Origin: Plantago elongata
Lineage: Eukaryota; Streptophyta; Magnoliopsida; Lamiales; Plantaginaceae
DNA length: 64,000 bases
Direction: 5' to 3'
NCBI GenBank assembly: GCA_036897095.1
Contig: JAYMSP010000012.1
Coordinates: 62,001 to 126,000, forward strand
In this document: piece after piece, positions 36,301 to 49,532 of the stretch
Layout of the letters: each line of letters starts with the position of its first letter
Position numbering within the stretch: the first letter of the stretch is position 1
Notes under the pieces: model-generated
Told to the model about the DNA's origin: nothing
What the model saw: the letters and a program-made list of their open reading frames with translations, nothing else
The model's database searches: none
Position numbers and translations under genes: made by a program

Positions 36301-37301
36301 AATCAGAATTGCGCTCATATAATACCTTTGGTTACACAAAGTAGTCCATTGTACTAATTCTCATCAAGGTTAGAGCTACGTGAGTGAAACTGAGCCCAAG
36401 CCCGACAAGCTTATAAGCACCTTCTCAGCTTGGGAAAGACTAAGCTCAAGCCAACATAATATATCCCATCATTGGCTAACATAGATGAGACTCGAATAAA
36501 AGTTTTCACACCCAATTCCAAATTTATCGTTCAACACGCACATATACTTACTAAGTTGGTGAAGACACCAGCTGCCAATAGCTCATTTAAACTCAATAAA
36601 ACAATCAGCCATTACTTAAACATAGTACTAGTATCTTATTATACATTCATTCACTCGCTTTAATTGCTCTTCAACATTCTTCCTTCTGCAGATCGAGTCG
36701 ATATGAAAACTAAATCTCTAGTTCTCTACAAATCAACATAGGAGTCCCAATTCGAGTAATAAATACCTATTAACACTTCACTTTGTAATAAATGTTTAAT
36801 CGCTCAATTAAAATACAGAGAGGAAAAAAAATGAAAAAAAACAGCAGCTAAATTGAAACTAACCTTCTGCTTTTCAGCATCGATGTAACTCTTAACACCA
36901 GGCACCAATCTATCATTGGACAATCAAACCAAATGATCAACAACAAGCATAGTTTCAAAACAAATGATCAACAATAAACACAGCTTGACAACATAACGCA
37001 GCTCAGTTGGTAATAAATACAGTCACCTTTGCGGTTTCAAAAAAGAGAAAACAATAAACACAGTTCAAACAAATTGAGTGATTAAGAAGGAAAGTTACTT
37101 CACGGTGCTCATGAAGAGCTCGATTATCGCAGATTTCAGTCCTTTCTCGAAAATCACTCCCAAAATCGACTGAATGATTCGTGCAAAGAATATCGTTATT
37201 ATAGGAACGGCGATAAGCGCGAGAGGTTCGTATTGAGAAAGAAACGAATTCACAGAAGCTCTGAACTGATTCAGATGAAGAAAAATCTCATCGGAATCCA
37301 T
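30302..37301 (-). CDS. DPL1: Sphingosine-1-phosphate (dihydrosphingosine-phosphate) lyase
   Basis: PLP-dependent ER-membrane enzyme that cleaves long-chain-base phosphates to a fatty aldehyde and phosphoethanolamine, the exit step of sphingolipid breakdown. Fifteen exons on the minus strand: 37301-37099, 36909-36864, 36196-36045, 35890-35831, 35553-35329, 35255-35114, 34863-34813, 34733-34642, 34270-34144, 32251-32236, 31965-31858, 31764-31710, 31401-31255, 31012-30934, 30424-30302. All junctions are GT-AG and in frame, giving 541 residues against 544 in Arabidopsis. An N-terminal membrane anchor (residues about 27-49) precedes the fold. Visible are [35 protein letters not shown], and [13 protein letters not shown], whose Lys binds PLP. 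It ends VDFMDGSC. Exon 10 is only 16 nt. Introns carry a SINE, a TRIM and a tandem duplication without disturbing the frame. Confidence 0.96.
31425..31637 (+). mobile_element. tRNA-derived SINE in an intron of the lyase gene
   Basis: Begins with a tRNA-like head: A box TAGCCGAGTGGC and B box GGTTCGATTCC at the right spacing, then an unrelated body and an A-rich tail. It is flanked by AAAAACATAATG (31413-31424) and AAAAACATTATG (31638-31649), a 12-bp target duplication with one mismatch. Orientation is antisense to the host gene, in the intron between exons 12 and 13. Confidence 0.9.
32628..33137 (+). repeat. Imperfect tandem duplication in an intron of the lyase gene
   Basis: Units at about 32628-32866 and 32908-33137 share GGGCTCAACAACTTGTTTCT, CAATGGAGAAAAGACAGGTG and a closing GCACTCGC, with roughly 75-80 percent identity by eye. 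The unit is about 280 bases. No terminal inverted repeats or coding potential. Confidence 0.8.
33514..33804 (+). mobile_element. TRIM (miniature LTR retrotransposon), recent
   Basis: Two nearly identical LTRs, 33514-33593 and 33724-33804, each starting TG and ending CA. The left one is followed at once by TGGTATCAGAGC, the initiator-tRNA-Met primer site. A purine tract (GTGCGGGGGAG) precedes the right LTR. AACAG at 33509-33513 and 33805-33809 is a 5-bp target duplication. The 130-bp interior has no coding capacity, as usual for TRIMs. It looks structurally whole and young. It sits in the intron between exons 9 and 10 of the lyase gene. Confidence 0.93.
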
Positions 37302-38437
37302 TGTTCTCTTCTCCTTGTTGCAGAAACTGGATAATTGGAGATTAGCAAATGGTTTTAATTTTTGTTTAATTATGACAAAATCTGATAAGGTCAGTTAACC
37401 AAGAGTGCAAGGCAGACTAACTAATTACAGGCCCCAATTAATTAGCAAGAAATCTCGTTTCTTAAGTCAAATTTGTAATTTGAATTGTCGAAACAAAACT
37501 CCTCAATTTCATTTATTTCAATAATTTATTCATCATTAACAATAATACTAAAACATTTAGTTTATTTACAAATAATTAATTAATTACTTAATTATAATTT
37601 ATATTTATATTATATTTCAAATCAGTACAATTCAGTTAATATAAGTTATATTTAGTTAAACTTACTCCATCTCTAATTCAAGTTCATGCGGGATTGAATA
37701 CAAATTTTAACATAACGTAATAAATTAATGTGGGTTTATTAAAAGTAATAGTAAAAATAAAGTGGGGGAAACTCACATGGCTTAATTTAGATTATTATAA
37801 TGGTTTATGGGGTCCAAATATAATAAAAAAATTTAAATCAGGGACGCACGAAAAAGAAATACGAAAATTTAAATTAGGGACGAAAGGAATAATTTATAAT
37901 TTTGTGCTATACTTTAGTTTCATTCATTTTAATAATTTTACGTTGAATACAACATGTCCTAAGCCCCCAAAATGCCCAAAAAAATATATGGATCAAACCA
38001 ATCAAATGGACCTTTGCCTTAATTAAGCATTTTGGTGGCACTTTGTGGAGTGTATATTTGGCATGATGTTGTGAGTCCCTCCATTTTTGATGCAAAATCG
38101 ATATGATAGCAAAATTACTTATGTAACAATAAGTTGCTATTATGTTATATACTAATTATCATACAAAGTACACATTCAATCTCTCTCGATTAAAGTCTTT
38201 ATCCGATTTGACATTAAAAAAGTTGAATTTACTGCTCTCACCCTTCCCTCCACTAGCCTTTGTGCAGGTCCTTACCATAAGTTACTTGGAAAATCGCAAG
38301 GCCTTATCCAACATGACTAGGACGAACAACAGGTTTAGACAACGACTTCATAATAACTAGTAGTAAATTTTGATGATTCACCCATTAACAATTGGTTTGA
38401 AATTATATGGCTCATAGTTATAATGGTTTGATTTTAG
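37302..38437. other. Spacer between the lyase gene and a retrotransposon
   Basis: Holds the lyase promoter at its left end. Otherwise AT-rich with no recognisable gene or element. Confidence 0.4.
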
Positions 38438-41400
38438 TGAAAAAATACTTTATGTGAATTATATTTAAGAGTATACAAGAGTATATATACAAGATTAATC
38501 TAACCAATTTAACTAAGATAGGAATCTAATTGTAATACTAATCTAACTAGATTATATAACTATACTAGTCCTAGCCTACTTCTATAATCTATCACACCCC
38601 ACAGTCGAAGCGGGGGGGAGGGCGAACACTTAGTGGATCTAAAATCTTCGAATAATACTTTGGGAAGTCCCTTCGTGAAGATATCAACAATCTGGTAGCG
38701 GGAAGGGACATGGAGTACTCGAATCTTGCCACGGGAAACTTGCTCACGAACGAAGTGAATATCCATCTCAATATGCTTGGTTGTGTTGTCCGGATTGCCC
38801 GAAAGATATATAGCACTGATATTGTCACAATGTACAAGAGTTGCCTTATGAAGAGGACAGTGAAGTTCGAGTAACAAGTTCCGAATCCAAACGGATTCAG
38901 ACACAACATTGGCGACCCCACGATATTCAGCTTCCGCACTAGAACGAGACAACGTAGGTTGTCGTTTAGATGACCACGAAATCAGGTTATCCCCAAGGAA
39001 TTTACAATATCCGGAAGTCGATCGATGAGTATCTGGACACCCACCCCAATCTGCATCAGTGTAGGACACAAGGTCTAAACCCGAGGTGTGGTAAAGATGA
39101 AGGCCATAGCCGAGAGTCCCATGAATGTAACGAATTATGCATTTTAATTCATTCGTGTGTATATCTTTGGGATCATGCATGTGTAGACAAACCTGTTAAA
39201 CTGCATACGAGATATCTGGTCGAGTAAACGTCAAATATTGTAGAGCTCCAGCAAGACTCCGATACTGTGTAGGATCATCATAGGGGGTGCCGAGTGTGCT
39301 GCTGACCTTAAGGTTAGTATCAACCGGAGTGGCAGTGGACTTGCATGACGACAAACCTGCTCGATCAATAATCTCTACTGCATATTTTCGCTAAGAAAGA
39401 AACATGTCGGACTTGTGACGAGTCACGCAAATACCAAGGAAGTAATTCAATGGTCCAAGATCCTTCGTAGCAAATTCTGATGCGAGCAATCCCATGATTG
39501 ACTGAAGGGAAATCGAAGATATGACAAGTATGATATCGTCCACATACAGCAATAAGTATGCCATATCTGAACCTTTCCTGTAAATAAATAAGGACGTATC
39601 TGCTTTGCTATTGACAAAACCAAGAGATGAGACATAATTTTCAAATCTCTTGTACCATGCGCGTGGAGCTTGCTTGAGTCCGTATAATATTTTTGCAATA
39701 AGCATGATCTGGATAGCGTTTGTCTCGAAAACCAAGCGGTTGATGCATATAAACGGTTTCTTCGTATTTTTCACATTAAGCTGATGAATCTGTCAAGACC
39801 TGGATAATGCCAGACTAATCACCTTACGAATTGTTGCTGGTTTGACAATTGGACTAAAAGTCTCTCCATAGTCAATCCCCACCTATTGCGTTTTGCCATC
39901 ACCTATAAGACGAGCCTTATATACTCAAAGTCACTGTTAGATTTTACTTTGTGAGCAAAAATTTCATATGGAACGAATAATATTGACATTAGGTGGACGA
40001 GGTACTAACACCCACGTCTTATTATTAATAAGAGCATTAAATTCGTCTTGCATAGCCAATTTCCAATTCGAATCATGAAGAGCCAAAACCGGATTACGAG
40101 GTATCGGAGAAATCGAAGTTGAAGCTAGGTTAAGAAAATCGGGTCCAAAATACCTTGGGTTTGGTCGACGGTTTCGATCTGGGAGTGGAGAAGGTTGTAT
40201 GGTGGGGGTCCGATCAGGTGGTGGGGATTGTTGTATGGAGGAAATCCGAGCCTGAGGGGGCTGTATGGAGGGGGCAGGACGGGGCAGCGTCCGCGGACTG
40301 GACACTGCCGCAGGCAGTATGTTAACAGTCGGGTGGTGCTGGTTGGAAGGCTGCGGACTGGACACTACCGTAGGCAGTAAGTCGACAGCCGGATGGTGTC
40401 GGTTGGACGATGGTTCAGCCGTTGGGTCGGCAGCTGGTGGTTGAACCGGATCGGGAGCTGTACCGGAGTGGAGAATCTGTCGAATCTAGTGGGGATCCGG
40501 GTCGGAGTGTGTAATTTTCGATGGAGGGGAAAACAACGAGGAGATAGCAAATAGGAAGATAGTTTCATCAAACACAACATGACGGGAAATAATAATCTTC
40601 TTTCGTGCCAAATCATAACACTTGTACCCCCTATGATTATTCGGATAACCTAAAAACACACATGGCGAGGAACGAGCATGTAATTTAGATAGTAGTAGAG
40701 GGGATCAAGGGGTAGCACAGACAACTAAAAATACGTAAGTGTGAATAGGACGGAGTGCGATGATACAAGCGTTCTAAGGGAGAGGCATGATCAAATAGTT
40801 TGCTAGGCAAAATATTTAGCAAGTAGGTAGCATCTGCAAAGCATGATGCCAAAAGGAGAGAGACATAGATGCATGAGTAAGAAGAGTCCTTATGATATTA
40901 TTGATAGAGCGAATTTTAAGTTCAGCCTTGCCATTCTGGGAAGAAGTGTGAGGACAAGAAAGATGAAAAGACATTCCATTGGTTTGAAAAATTGGTAAAT
41001 TGATTATTATCATATTCACCCCCATTGTCACATTGTATTGTCTTGATAGAAGTTTGAAACTGGGTATTGATATGATTACGTAAAATAACAAATTTGTCAA
41101 AAACATCATATTTGCGGGCAAGGGGAAAAGTCCATAGAAAGTTTGTAAAATCATCTAAGAACATAACATAATAGCGGTGCTCCATAGAACTCAAAACAGG
41201 AGATGTCCATAAATCACTGTGAATAATATCAAAAGCTTACAAGGTTTGGGATAAAAACCTATCAAAGGTAATTTAACTTGTTTACCAAGAATGCAAGAAT
41301 GACAAATACTTGACACACGAGTTTAATTCCTAAAAATGTCTTTATCAAACCTAAATGACTCTAAAACATACTTGCCAGGATGACCTAAACGAGCATGCCA

Positions 41401-43985
41401 AATAGTTGGTGAAGTAGCAACAAATGCCAAAGATGCACCTATGGGAGTACGAATGGAAGTAAGAGGATAAAGGGCTCCTTGACTGTTACATCTCATGATG
41501 ACCATCCCCGTCGAAAATTCCTTCAGATCAAACTCAACTGACACATAATTATATGTAGTAAATTTGCGAACAAAGATAAGATTTTTAACGAGTTTGGGGG
41601 CATGCAAGACATTCTGTAAGGATAAATTATGGTGATGAGGAGGCAAGTTGGTATTCCCATGTCCCCGAATTGGAATAGATTGGCCATTACCCACAATAAT
41701 ATTTTGACGATTGCTCAAATTAAAATAAGACGAGAGCGTACCTTGATTAGATGTCATGTTAGAAGTCACGCCAGAGTCCATATACCAATTCAGATCATGT
41801 GGTTGCAAGGACATCGTTTGCATAGAAGCTGCAACATCCGTTAGCATGTAAGTGTCGGTTGTGAAAGCACATGAGTCGGATACGCTTGCTGAGCCGGTAT
41901 CGGCATAGCTCCCGGTTGTGGGGTGAATTGGGGACGAGTCTAAGGCTGCGTGGGAAAGGGGCTCGGTGGGGGTGCCATTGGCACACATTGCCACTGCCCG
42001 TAGGTGACCTGACTCGACCATTGGCCTTGTCTTGGCATGCTGGCGGGCACGACATTAGGGGGCTACTGCCCACGGCCTGGGCCACGTCCCGGGCCATTTT
42101 TCTTTCCTTGACCACCCTTGCGTTTATTGCGCTGAGAGTTATTGTTATTGCGATGTTGACCCAAATTTCCATTATGCAAGTTTGACTCATCTGTAGTGGA
42201 AACCATAGCCGATCCAAAATGGTGCGAGTTCATAGCCGCCAATTCCCTTTCCTCAAGACACAGAGAAGAACGAGCTTCGGTGAAGCCTGGAAGGGGTTTT
42301 GAATGACGAATTTGAGTACCCACACCTTTGCATGCTTCAGTGAGATTAGAAACAAGCTGTAGGACCAGGTGATTATTGGTAACACGGGCATCATCATTCT
42401 TTAATTGATCTACAATACTCTTCAGACGTTGGCAATACGCAAAGGCATTAGGAAAAGCCTCACGATGGGTGGAGGTAAATTCATGTTCAAGGGTAACCGC
42501 ACGTGATGCTTGATGATTTTGGAATATATCTTGAATACGATTCCAGGTTTCCATAGCAGTCGCGCCACGTTTGATGACAATATTCAGTAAATCATTAGAG
42601 ATGGTGGTATAAATCCATTGAAGAACAGTAGCATCAACGGTTTTCCAAAGTTCTTTTTCCTCAGCAGTTACAGGAGTAGGTTTGGCCTCATTAGCCGGTG
42701 GAGTCAGGCTCGGACACACAGCTGGAAAAGGGGCAGCAATTGCTCCCCCTGAATTTTAGCCAAGAAAGACCAATATACCCTTAAGAATTAGTTTATTCAC
42801 AGATGAAATCATTTAATTTATAAATCTTCCATAAAATTATAGAAAATATCAAAAAACATATTCAGCCGTACAAACAAATCTAACTAGAAATACAAGAATC
42901 TTGTCAAAAGATTTGAAGAATTTAACAGCAAAATATACTCAAAACTAGAAGATGTGCTGATATTGAATAAATAAATAATATACTTAATTGATGGAATATT
43001 TTATTTTTTATATATATGATTGTATATCGTGGTTGTTATGTATTTTAAGGTTAGTATAAATAAGTAATGTAACATATTTTTATGCGTTGAAAATTACTAA
43101 GAATATAGTTCAAACACAACAATGTGAAACACCTAAGATCATTGTATTTAGTATAAATCTAATAGTTCATAACTTGTTATTTTTTGTTATGTTTAATGAT
43201 CGCTACTCCTGACTATTTGTTCTGCGTCCGTCCCTGGGTGGAGTAATGATGTGGTGAAGAACTTTGTGAGAAGTAGCATGAATCCGAAATAACTCAGACC
43301 ATGTCCCATATTGTGAGTTTTCCAACTCTAGGGTAACATAGATTTGGTTGCAGATATTCGAAACAACAAGAGCCGGATGAAACGTCGGCTTGGAGGTCGT
43401 CGAGGTGGTATCAGTCATGGTGTAAGCACGATGATGGTACGAGAGATGGACAGAGAGATATGTTCGACGAGGGACAGGTCAAACCACGAAGATCACGGAC
43501 GATGACGAACAAGAAAATTAGTCCGAATGGTGATCGGTGAAAGAGACCGGCAGGCAAGGGGCTTGGGGATCAATTTCGATTGGCTAGACATGATGTTTGG
43601 TCGGGACACGCATGTTTCAATCGTCGGTTGCATAGAGGATCGAAATCTACATTGGTCGGTCGATATGTAGGACAAGAAACAGGGAGGAGAATTTTGATCA
43701 AGGAGATTAAAAAATTCCGGGACAGAAGCTTCGATTGACAGGAGCAGATTACGAGCGGGTATGGAAGACGCAGTCTGAACAGTGGGTTCGAACCGAAGGC
43801 TGGGACGCAGGCTGTTTGTCGAAGGAGGAGATAATCACAGTATAGATCAGTATGCAGCGGGAGGGTCGTAGCCTATAATAATACTATGAAAGAATACTTA
43901 CTGTGAATTATATTAAAGAGTATACCAGGGTATATATACAAGATTAATCTAATTAATTTAATTAAGATAGGGATCTAATGGTAAC
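38438..43985 (-). mobile_element. Ty1/copia LTR retrotransposon, decayed
   Basis: About 5.5 kb on the minus strand. The 3' LTR is 38438-38594 (157 bp, TG to CA), preceded by a purine-rich tract. A partial 5' LTR is recognisable at about 43887-43985. Between them, in element order from high to low coordinates, are a Gag region, a gag-pre-integrase and integrase core region, reverse transcriptase and RNase H, the copia order. The protein similarity is clear (for example YLLLYVDDI in reverse transcriptase and SSAEAEYRG in RNase H). An AT-rich segment of about 440 bp lies within the gag region and may be a later insertion. The copy is broken in many places, roughly ten. The comparable LTR parts are about 88 percent identical by eye, suggesting an insertion a few million years old. 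Confidence 0.93.
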
Positions 43986-46321
43986 CATTGATGCTTTGTG
44001 TTTTTAAGGAAAAAGAGAGAAAGAACAAAGAAGGAAACCACAATTAAAGTAAGCCCTACCCACCACGAGTAACTAGCACTTAGTCCTATTACGCCAACAA
44101 AAACATGTAATACTATATGATACTAATATTTCAAACAGTTACATTTCTCATGATAAATTTATGCGGATTTTTTTTCCTTCCTCTGGCGAGTATTTAACTT
44201 CTCGCAACTTTTCCCAAACCTTTTTGGGATAGTACATATATTTGTTTGTAGTTTCAGAATATAAACATTATACCACTGAATTGACCAAATTGGCAAATTA
44301 AATGGAACGCAATAATATTTCAGTTTTACCACTCACTCAACATTCAATTTTGAAGAATGGTAAACACTTCCCAAACAATAATTAGAAAGTTCACTATAAC
44401 TTTTGTCGTATTTAATTTATACCTAGGTTATATATACATTTATTTTGTAAATGAGAGATTTAAACTTCAGTTGAACCCATAAAAGAAGAGTTCACCTTAA
44501 ATTTAATCAAAATTCAGAAAACAAGGGTGTATGCTTAGACATTTTATGTCCTTGAACATATGATCTAAAGAATAACTCAGGCATCATCACCGAGCTATGA
44601 ACTGAGCACATTGAAGGCTCAACTCTGTGCTAGATGATAGAATTCCATGTGAAAACTCAAACTTACAAAAAAAAAAAAAAAAGTGGAATTAATCTACTTA
44701 TATTAATTCTTCTAACACTAGATTAACCGGTATAAGATAGTGGTACTTACAAACCAATAAAATCAGGTGACACACCTCATATTCTGTGGATACGTGTCAA
44801 CGAGCCACTAGATAGACAAGTCTCCGGCTTTGCTAGAGTTATGGGCCTTGATAATTTATTTTGCAGTTTGATTACTCCCTATTATCAAGACTTCACTTAT
44901 TGAGGGTATTATTACGAACTAGTCAAACTTACTCAACAATTTCTTTTTGACAAACCGACTTAAATCTCAAGAAATTAATCTATGACGTCATACTTCAAGC
45001 ATTCGATAATTTTAGGTTCCCTTAATGTTCGAAAATAATTTCATGTGTATAATTTTATCCTTCCCACAATATAATGGAAGGTACTAACGTTTGAAGGCTC
45101 TCAAAATTGGGGGAAAGTACCTGGACTATGATCACCAGTAAAAATACTACTGCTACTGCATGATTAGTATTGCCATGAATCTATGCATGACCAGTCAGTA
45201 TATATGACCTCATGGATGAGCTAGCTTACTATGGACTGAAAATGTACCTTCCGAGAAGATTATGCTCTATTCAAACAGCGTGGAATTTGAACGTAATACG
45301 GTCAAACTCAATCACTACGATATGGAAAAAAAAAAAAAGGAAAAGGGAAGACAAACAAAAAATTAAATCGATCCGCACATATCCAAACCAATTAACAAAT
45401 TTTGAATTATTTAGTCACCTTTGTACTTTTTCGACCATACTTTGGAATTACAAACTAGCTTTAGATCCTTAATCCTACCTATAATGCAACTTAATTATGG
45501 TAATAACATACCCACCCACTATCATTTCCCTAATCTCTTGACTTTGTGTATCATATGCGACTTGAAGAATAATAATTGTCATAATGGATTAATTTTTAAA
45601 GATGTTACTATTGAAAGGGACTATGTGGCCGTCACGCCGCCTTCAAATATTTATCTTTTGGTGCATACTCTATAATTATATTGCATTTACATCCTTGAAA
45701 AATTACATACAAGTCGTCTAGTGTTTTTTAAAGTCAATTTTGCATCGTTGACGCTCAAAGAATAAGAGTAGACCTTCAATCTATTTCGATTTACTTTTCT
45801 ATAAGATGCATTCTTAAACTCGTGTCACTATGATGGTAATTATATTCATATATCGTAACGATTCAATCATTAATTGATCGAGTCTCGATCATTTGGATCG
45901 GCGTGATTAGTCATATACACCTCTATAGATGATATGTTGATTTCACTGTATCAATTGTGACCTTCCCCCACATATTCTGTTTTCACTCGTACGTGAATCG
46001 AGAGACTTCTATGTTGGTCACATAAAATATTAAGTTTGCATATTTAACTTCGTAGTGTTTATTGATGATTTTCGAAGTGAAAGGTGCACCTTATAAGTGT
46101 TACAAGGTGCTCATGTTGCACAAAGTACAACATTGGAATTTTTGCCATGTGAAGGGACTATATTTGATAAATGGCACCATTAAAGTGTCATATTTATATT
46201 GAGTAAACATTCCAAGACCATATGATAGATTTTCCATTTATCCTTTATTAGCACACAAACCAAAGTCTTAAATCTTCTTCTCTTTTACCAAATCTCATTC
46301 CTTAGCTAGCTCTTTGTTCAT
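43986..46321. other. Spacer upstream of the WRKY gene
   Basis: AT-rich, no gene recognised. The last few hundred bases should hold the WRKY promoter; a TTGACC-type W box appears as the complement of GGTCA-containing stretches near 46015 (TTGGTCAC), which could allow WRKY self-regulation, but this is motif-level only. Confidence 0.35.
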
Positions 46322-49300
46322 ATGGAAAACTATCCTGCCATGTTCCAATCTGCATCTTCAATCAATTTTCCACAAGACTCACACATGTCCTTGCTAAACA
46401 TGGTGAATTCCCATGCACACCAACTTCATGATCACCACTTTCAAGATCTCAAGCCAAGTAGTAGTACTACTGATGGATACACGGGGTTGATCGTGGAAAA
46501 CAGTATTCCGAGCGTGGTGGTTGAAGAGAATACCATAGCCGGGATGGAAAATGAGGCGATCCATGGGAAGAGCAAGGCGGAGAAGAAGCCTAAAAAACCT
46601 AGATATGCATTTCAGACGAGGAGCCAAGTTGATATACTTGATGATGGCTATAGATGGAGGAAATATGGTCAAAAGGCAGTCAAGAACAACAAATTCCCGA
46701 GGTTGGTTGATTGTTTTTCATCTTCTTCCTTCAATTGTGGTTTTGTTATATTTAATTTAGAAATTTGTGATAAAAAAAAAAAAGGACTCTTAGCATGCAT
46801 TGAAGCAAATTGAGTACATGATGAAACTTGGGGTTAGGGTTTCAAGGAATACTAGGTACTAGGTAGTTAACCGTTAAGTGATTCTAACAAAAGTGCCCTT
46901 GTTAAATACTCCCTACTCCCTCAGTTCATTCAAAAGTCTAGAGTTTCACTAAAAATATTATATTTCCATTAACTACAAATTACTTTTCCATTTAACCACA
47001 CATGTTTTGGATATACTTCTCCATTTAATTATTCCAAATTCATTGTTAACCACATATATTTTTTCTTAAAAATTATATTGAAATGAACTCATCGACACCT
47101 TAAAAAGCTTCGTAAGCTCGAGAGAATTGTTCATATTTTATAGAGAGTGTCCAAGATACTCTCAACCGATATGAGATATTTAACAAGCCCCCTCACGTGT
47201 GAGCCGGTAGACCCGAATTCAACACGTAGCAAGCCCAGAGCAGGGAGAGAGGTACAAGAGCAGTCCAAGACCAAACATCACTTGAACATCCATGGGCTAT
47301 GATACCATGTTTTGGCTCATATATATTTTTGCATTCAATTATTATCCAAAATTCATTGTTTCCCACATATTATTATTAAAAACTGTGTTGAAATGGATTC
47401 ATCTACATCTTAAAAACTTTAGAATTGTTCATATCTTATAGAGAGTCTCAGATACTCTCAATCGATGTGAGATATTTAACAAATTATGCAAATTAAAATT
47501 GTTTCACATTCACCACAATTTTTTTTACTAATAACAGAACAAGTTAAGTTACACTATAAGAAATGCTCTATAAGAATATAGAATGTTCAATGAACTCAAC
47601 ACTATTACAATTTACAATACCAAAATAAACACCTAAAACCTTCAGCTACATATGAGTCGAGCAAACTTTATGTTAGATCCAATATATACATCAATGGCGA
47701 AGAAACATATACTATCATCTCTTCTTATAACATTTTCATACTGAATTTGAGACCAAATTAATACGATTAATTAACTAGTTTCTGGTATTTGCAGTTCCAA
47801 TTCTAGTATGTATACGCACACTAGTGTCTTAATTAATTTCATAATTCATATACATATATGAGCACTTGGTTTCTTACAACCATCGATCGCGAAATTCTTG
47901 ATATAACTCCCATTCTAAATTGTTAGCTTAAGCTATAGTATTGATATTTGGTCTTCTTGTTATAAATCTATTTATGTTTGGAAAGATGGAGGCCAAAATG
48001 GTTAAGCTAGCTGTAGTAGTAATATGCTGGTGGACATTTAAGAAATAACAAATAGGTTTACTAATTCACTGATCATGCTCGACCAAAGAGGTAATGAATT
48101 GAGACATTCGAAATATCATTGTAGATTTAAGTAAAATGTGTAATGTAGACGTGTACATATTTACAATAACTAGGTTATGATCATGTTTAACATGTAAAGT
48201 TTTTTTATCTAAATGATAAAAGTAACTCGAATTTTATAATGGGTGGAAGAGAAAACGTATTAGGAGTTGTATTTCGTTTTATTTTAATCTGTTGAGTTGA
48301 ATTCAAGCTTGTATAATTAGATATTCTTGGGTATTTAAGTATTTCTTCAACTCACGAGAAGTTGAACTTTTTGCCAAATTCATCCAATGTCTTTACTCAT
48401 TTCTTGGTTACGCAACTAATTATTCCAAGTATATAATTGTCGAACTTATTTTACTTTGGAAAATCGTGTACTTTTCCACATGACTAATAAGCTACTAGCT
48501 TACTTAGAATATCAACTCTCCTAAAGAAAGAAAAGAAATTAAAGAACCATCTAAAATTCTAAGGTTACGTGAGTTTGACTAGTTAGTCTATCGTCAGACG
48601 CGGAGATAGACAGACCAAATTAATCAAATCCCGTGTGCCTAATCAAATTCTTCTAATAATTACTGTCTTATACGAGTCTGATAATGATCTATGACTATGC
48701 TCCTGCATTATGTTATATTTATTGCATTATGCTATTTTTAAACGTTGTACCATCTTTGTACTATCTATGTATTTTCGGTGTATGAAAAACCAGCCCTTTT
48801 ATATAGACTATTGTCTCCGAGAGTGACGATCGCCACACTAATCAGCCATGCATTACCATGCTCAACTTTCAAAATGCATCAAGTGTTCTCAGTTTTCTAT
48901 TAACATATAACTAGTAGTCGTCTAGTGCATGTATAGCACATCATTTTTAGTGTGGAATTAACTTTTCTATAATTAATTTAACCTCTGTTTATCCAATGAT
49001 AGCTACACTTTAATTCGGAATTAATCTATATATAACTACCGTTATTATCGGAATTATTTTTGTTGTCAGTAAAGTAATTTTAATAAACTCGAAACAAGTA
49101 ATGTAAATCTTTATTAATTAAGACTTTCTTTAGCAATATTAGTTGAAAAGGTAACTGATAGCTTGTCATGCAGTATGTTTTTTTTCAATAAGCCAACTTG
49201 GTTAGCTTTTTAAACCATCTAACTTTTTAGCTAGTTTGTTTGAAAAATGGTGCGTTTACGTAATAATTTTTTTATTATAAAAAATTTATGGAACTGAAAA

Positions 49301-49532
49301 ATTAACTGAAAAGTTAGTGGTACATCTGAGTGCAATTAATGTTTGGGTCTGCAGGAGTTACTATAGATGCACATATCACGGGTGCAACGTGAAGAAACAA
49401 GTGCAGAGGCTGTCCAAAGATGAAGGTGTTGTAGTGACAACCTACGAAGGGATGCACTCACACCCAATTGAGAAGTCTAATGATAACTTTGAGCATATTC
49501 TTACACAGATGCAAATTTACCCTTCTTTTTAA
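46322..49532 (+). CDS. WRKY75: WRKY75-type transcription factor (group IIc)
   Basis: Nuclear DNA-binding factor that reads W boxes (TTGAC); Arabidopsis WRKY75 acts in phosphate starvation, root hair growth, senescence and defence. Two exons, 46322-46701 and 49355-49532, joined GT-AG, give 185 residues. A Ser/His-rich N-terminus is followed by a basic [20 protein letters not shown] block, then WRKYGQK (residues 112-118) and a C2H2 zinc finger C132-x4-C137-x23-H161-x-H163. The intron splits the WRKY domain at the Arg after NNKFP, the position conserved in group IIc. The C-terminus [13 protein letters not shown] is close to Arabidopsis WRKY75, which supports that orthology over WRKY45. The 2.65-kb intron is long for the family and holds an old TRIM. 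Confidence 0.94.
47003..47481 (-). mobile_element. TRIM in the WRKY intron, old
   Basis: Two direct repeats, 47003-47185 and 47308-47481, are the LTRs; on the minus strand each starts TGTTAAATATCTC and ends CCAAAACA. Next to the 47308 end lies TGGTATCATAGC (minus strand), a primer site close to the initiator-tRNA-Met type, and next to 47185 a purine tract GAGGGGGCT. The interior is about 120 bp and non-coding. The LTRs have diverged by perhaps 20-25 percent and no target duplication is left, so it is much older than the one at 33514. Confidence 0.85.
49145..49320 (+). mobile_element. Small AT-rich MITE-like repeat, copy A
   Basis: About 175 bases starting GAAAAGGTAACTGATAGC and ending TTAACTGAAAAGTTAG. 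A diverged copy lies at 53474. The shared GTTAACTG/AGTTAACTG near both ends suggests short inverted repeats. The family is not identified. It sits at the 3' end of the WRKY intron, within 40 bases of the splice acceptor. Confidence 0.6.

Noticed and set aside
46909-47002. Stowaway-like start (CTCCCTCAGTTCATT) in the WRKY intron
   Set aside because: Only one end is present; it runs into the TRIM and no closing inverted repeat was found.
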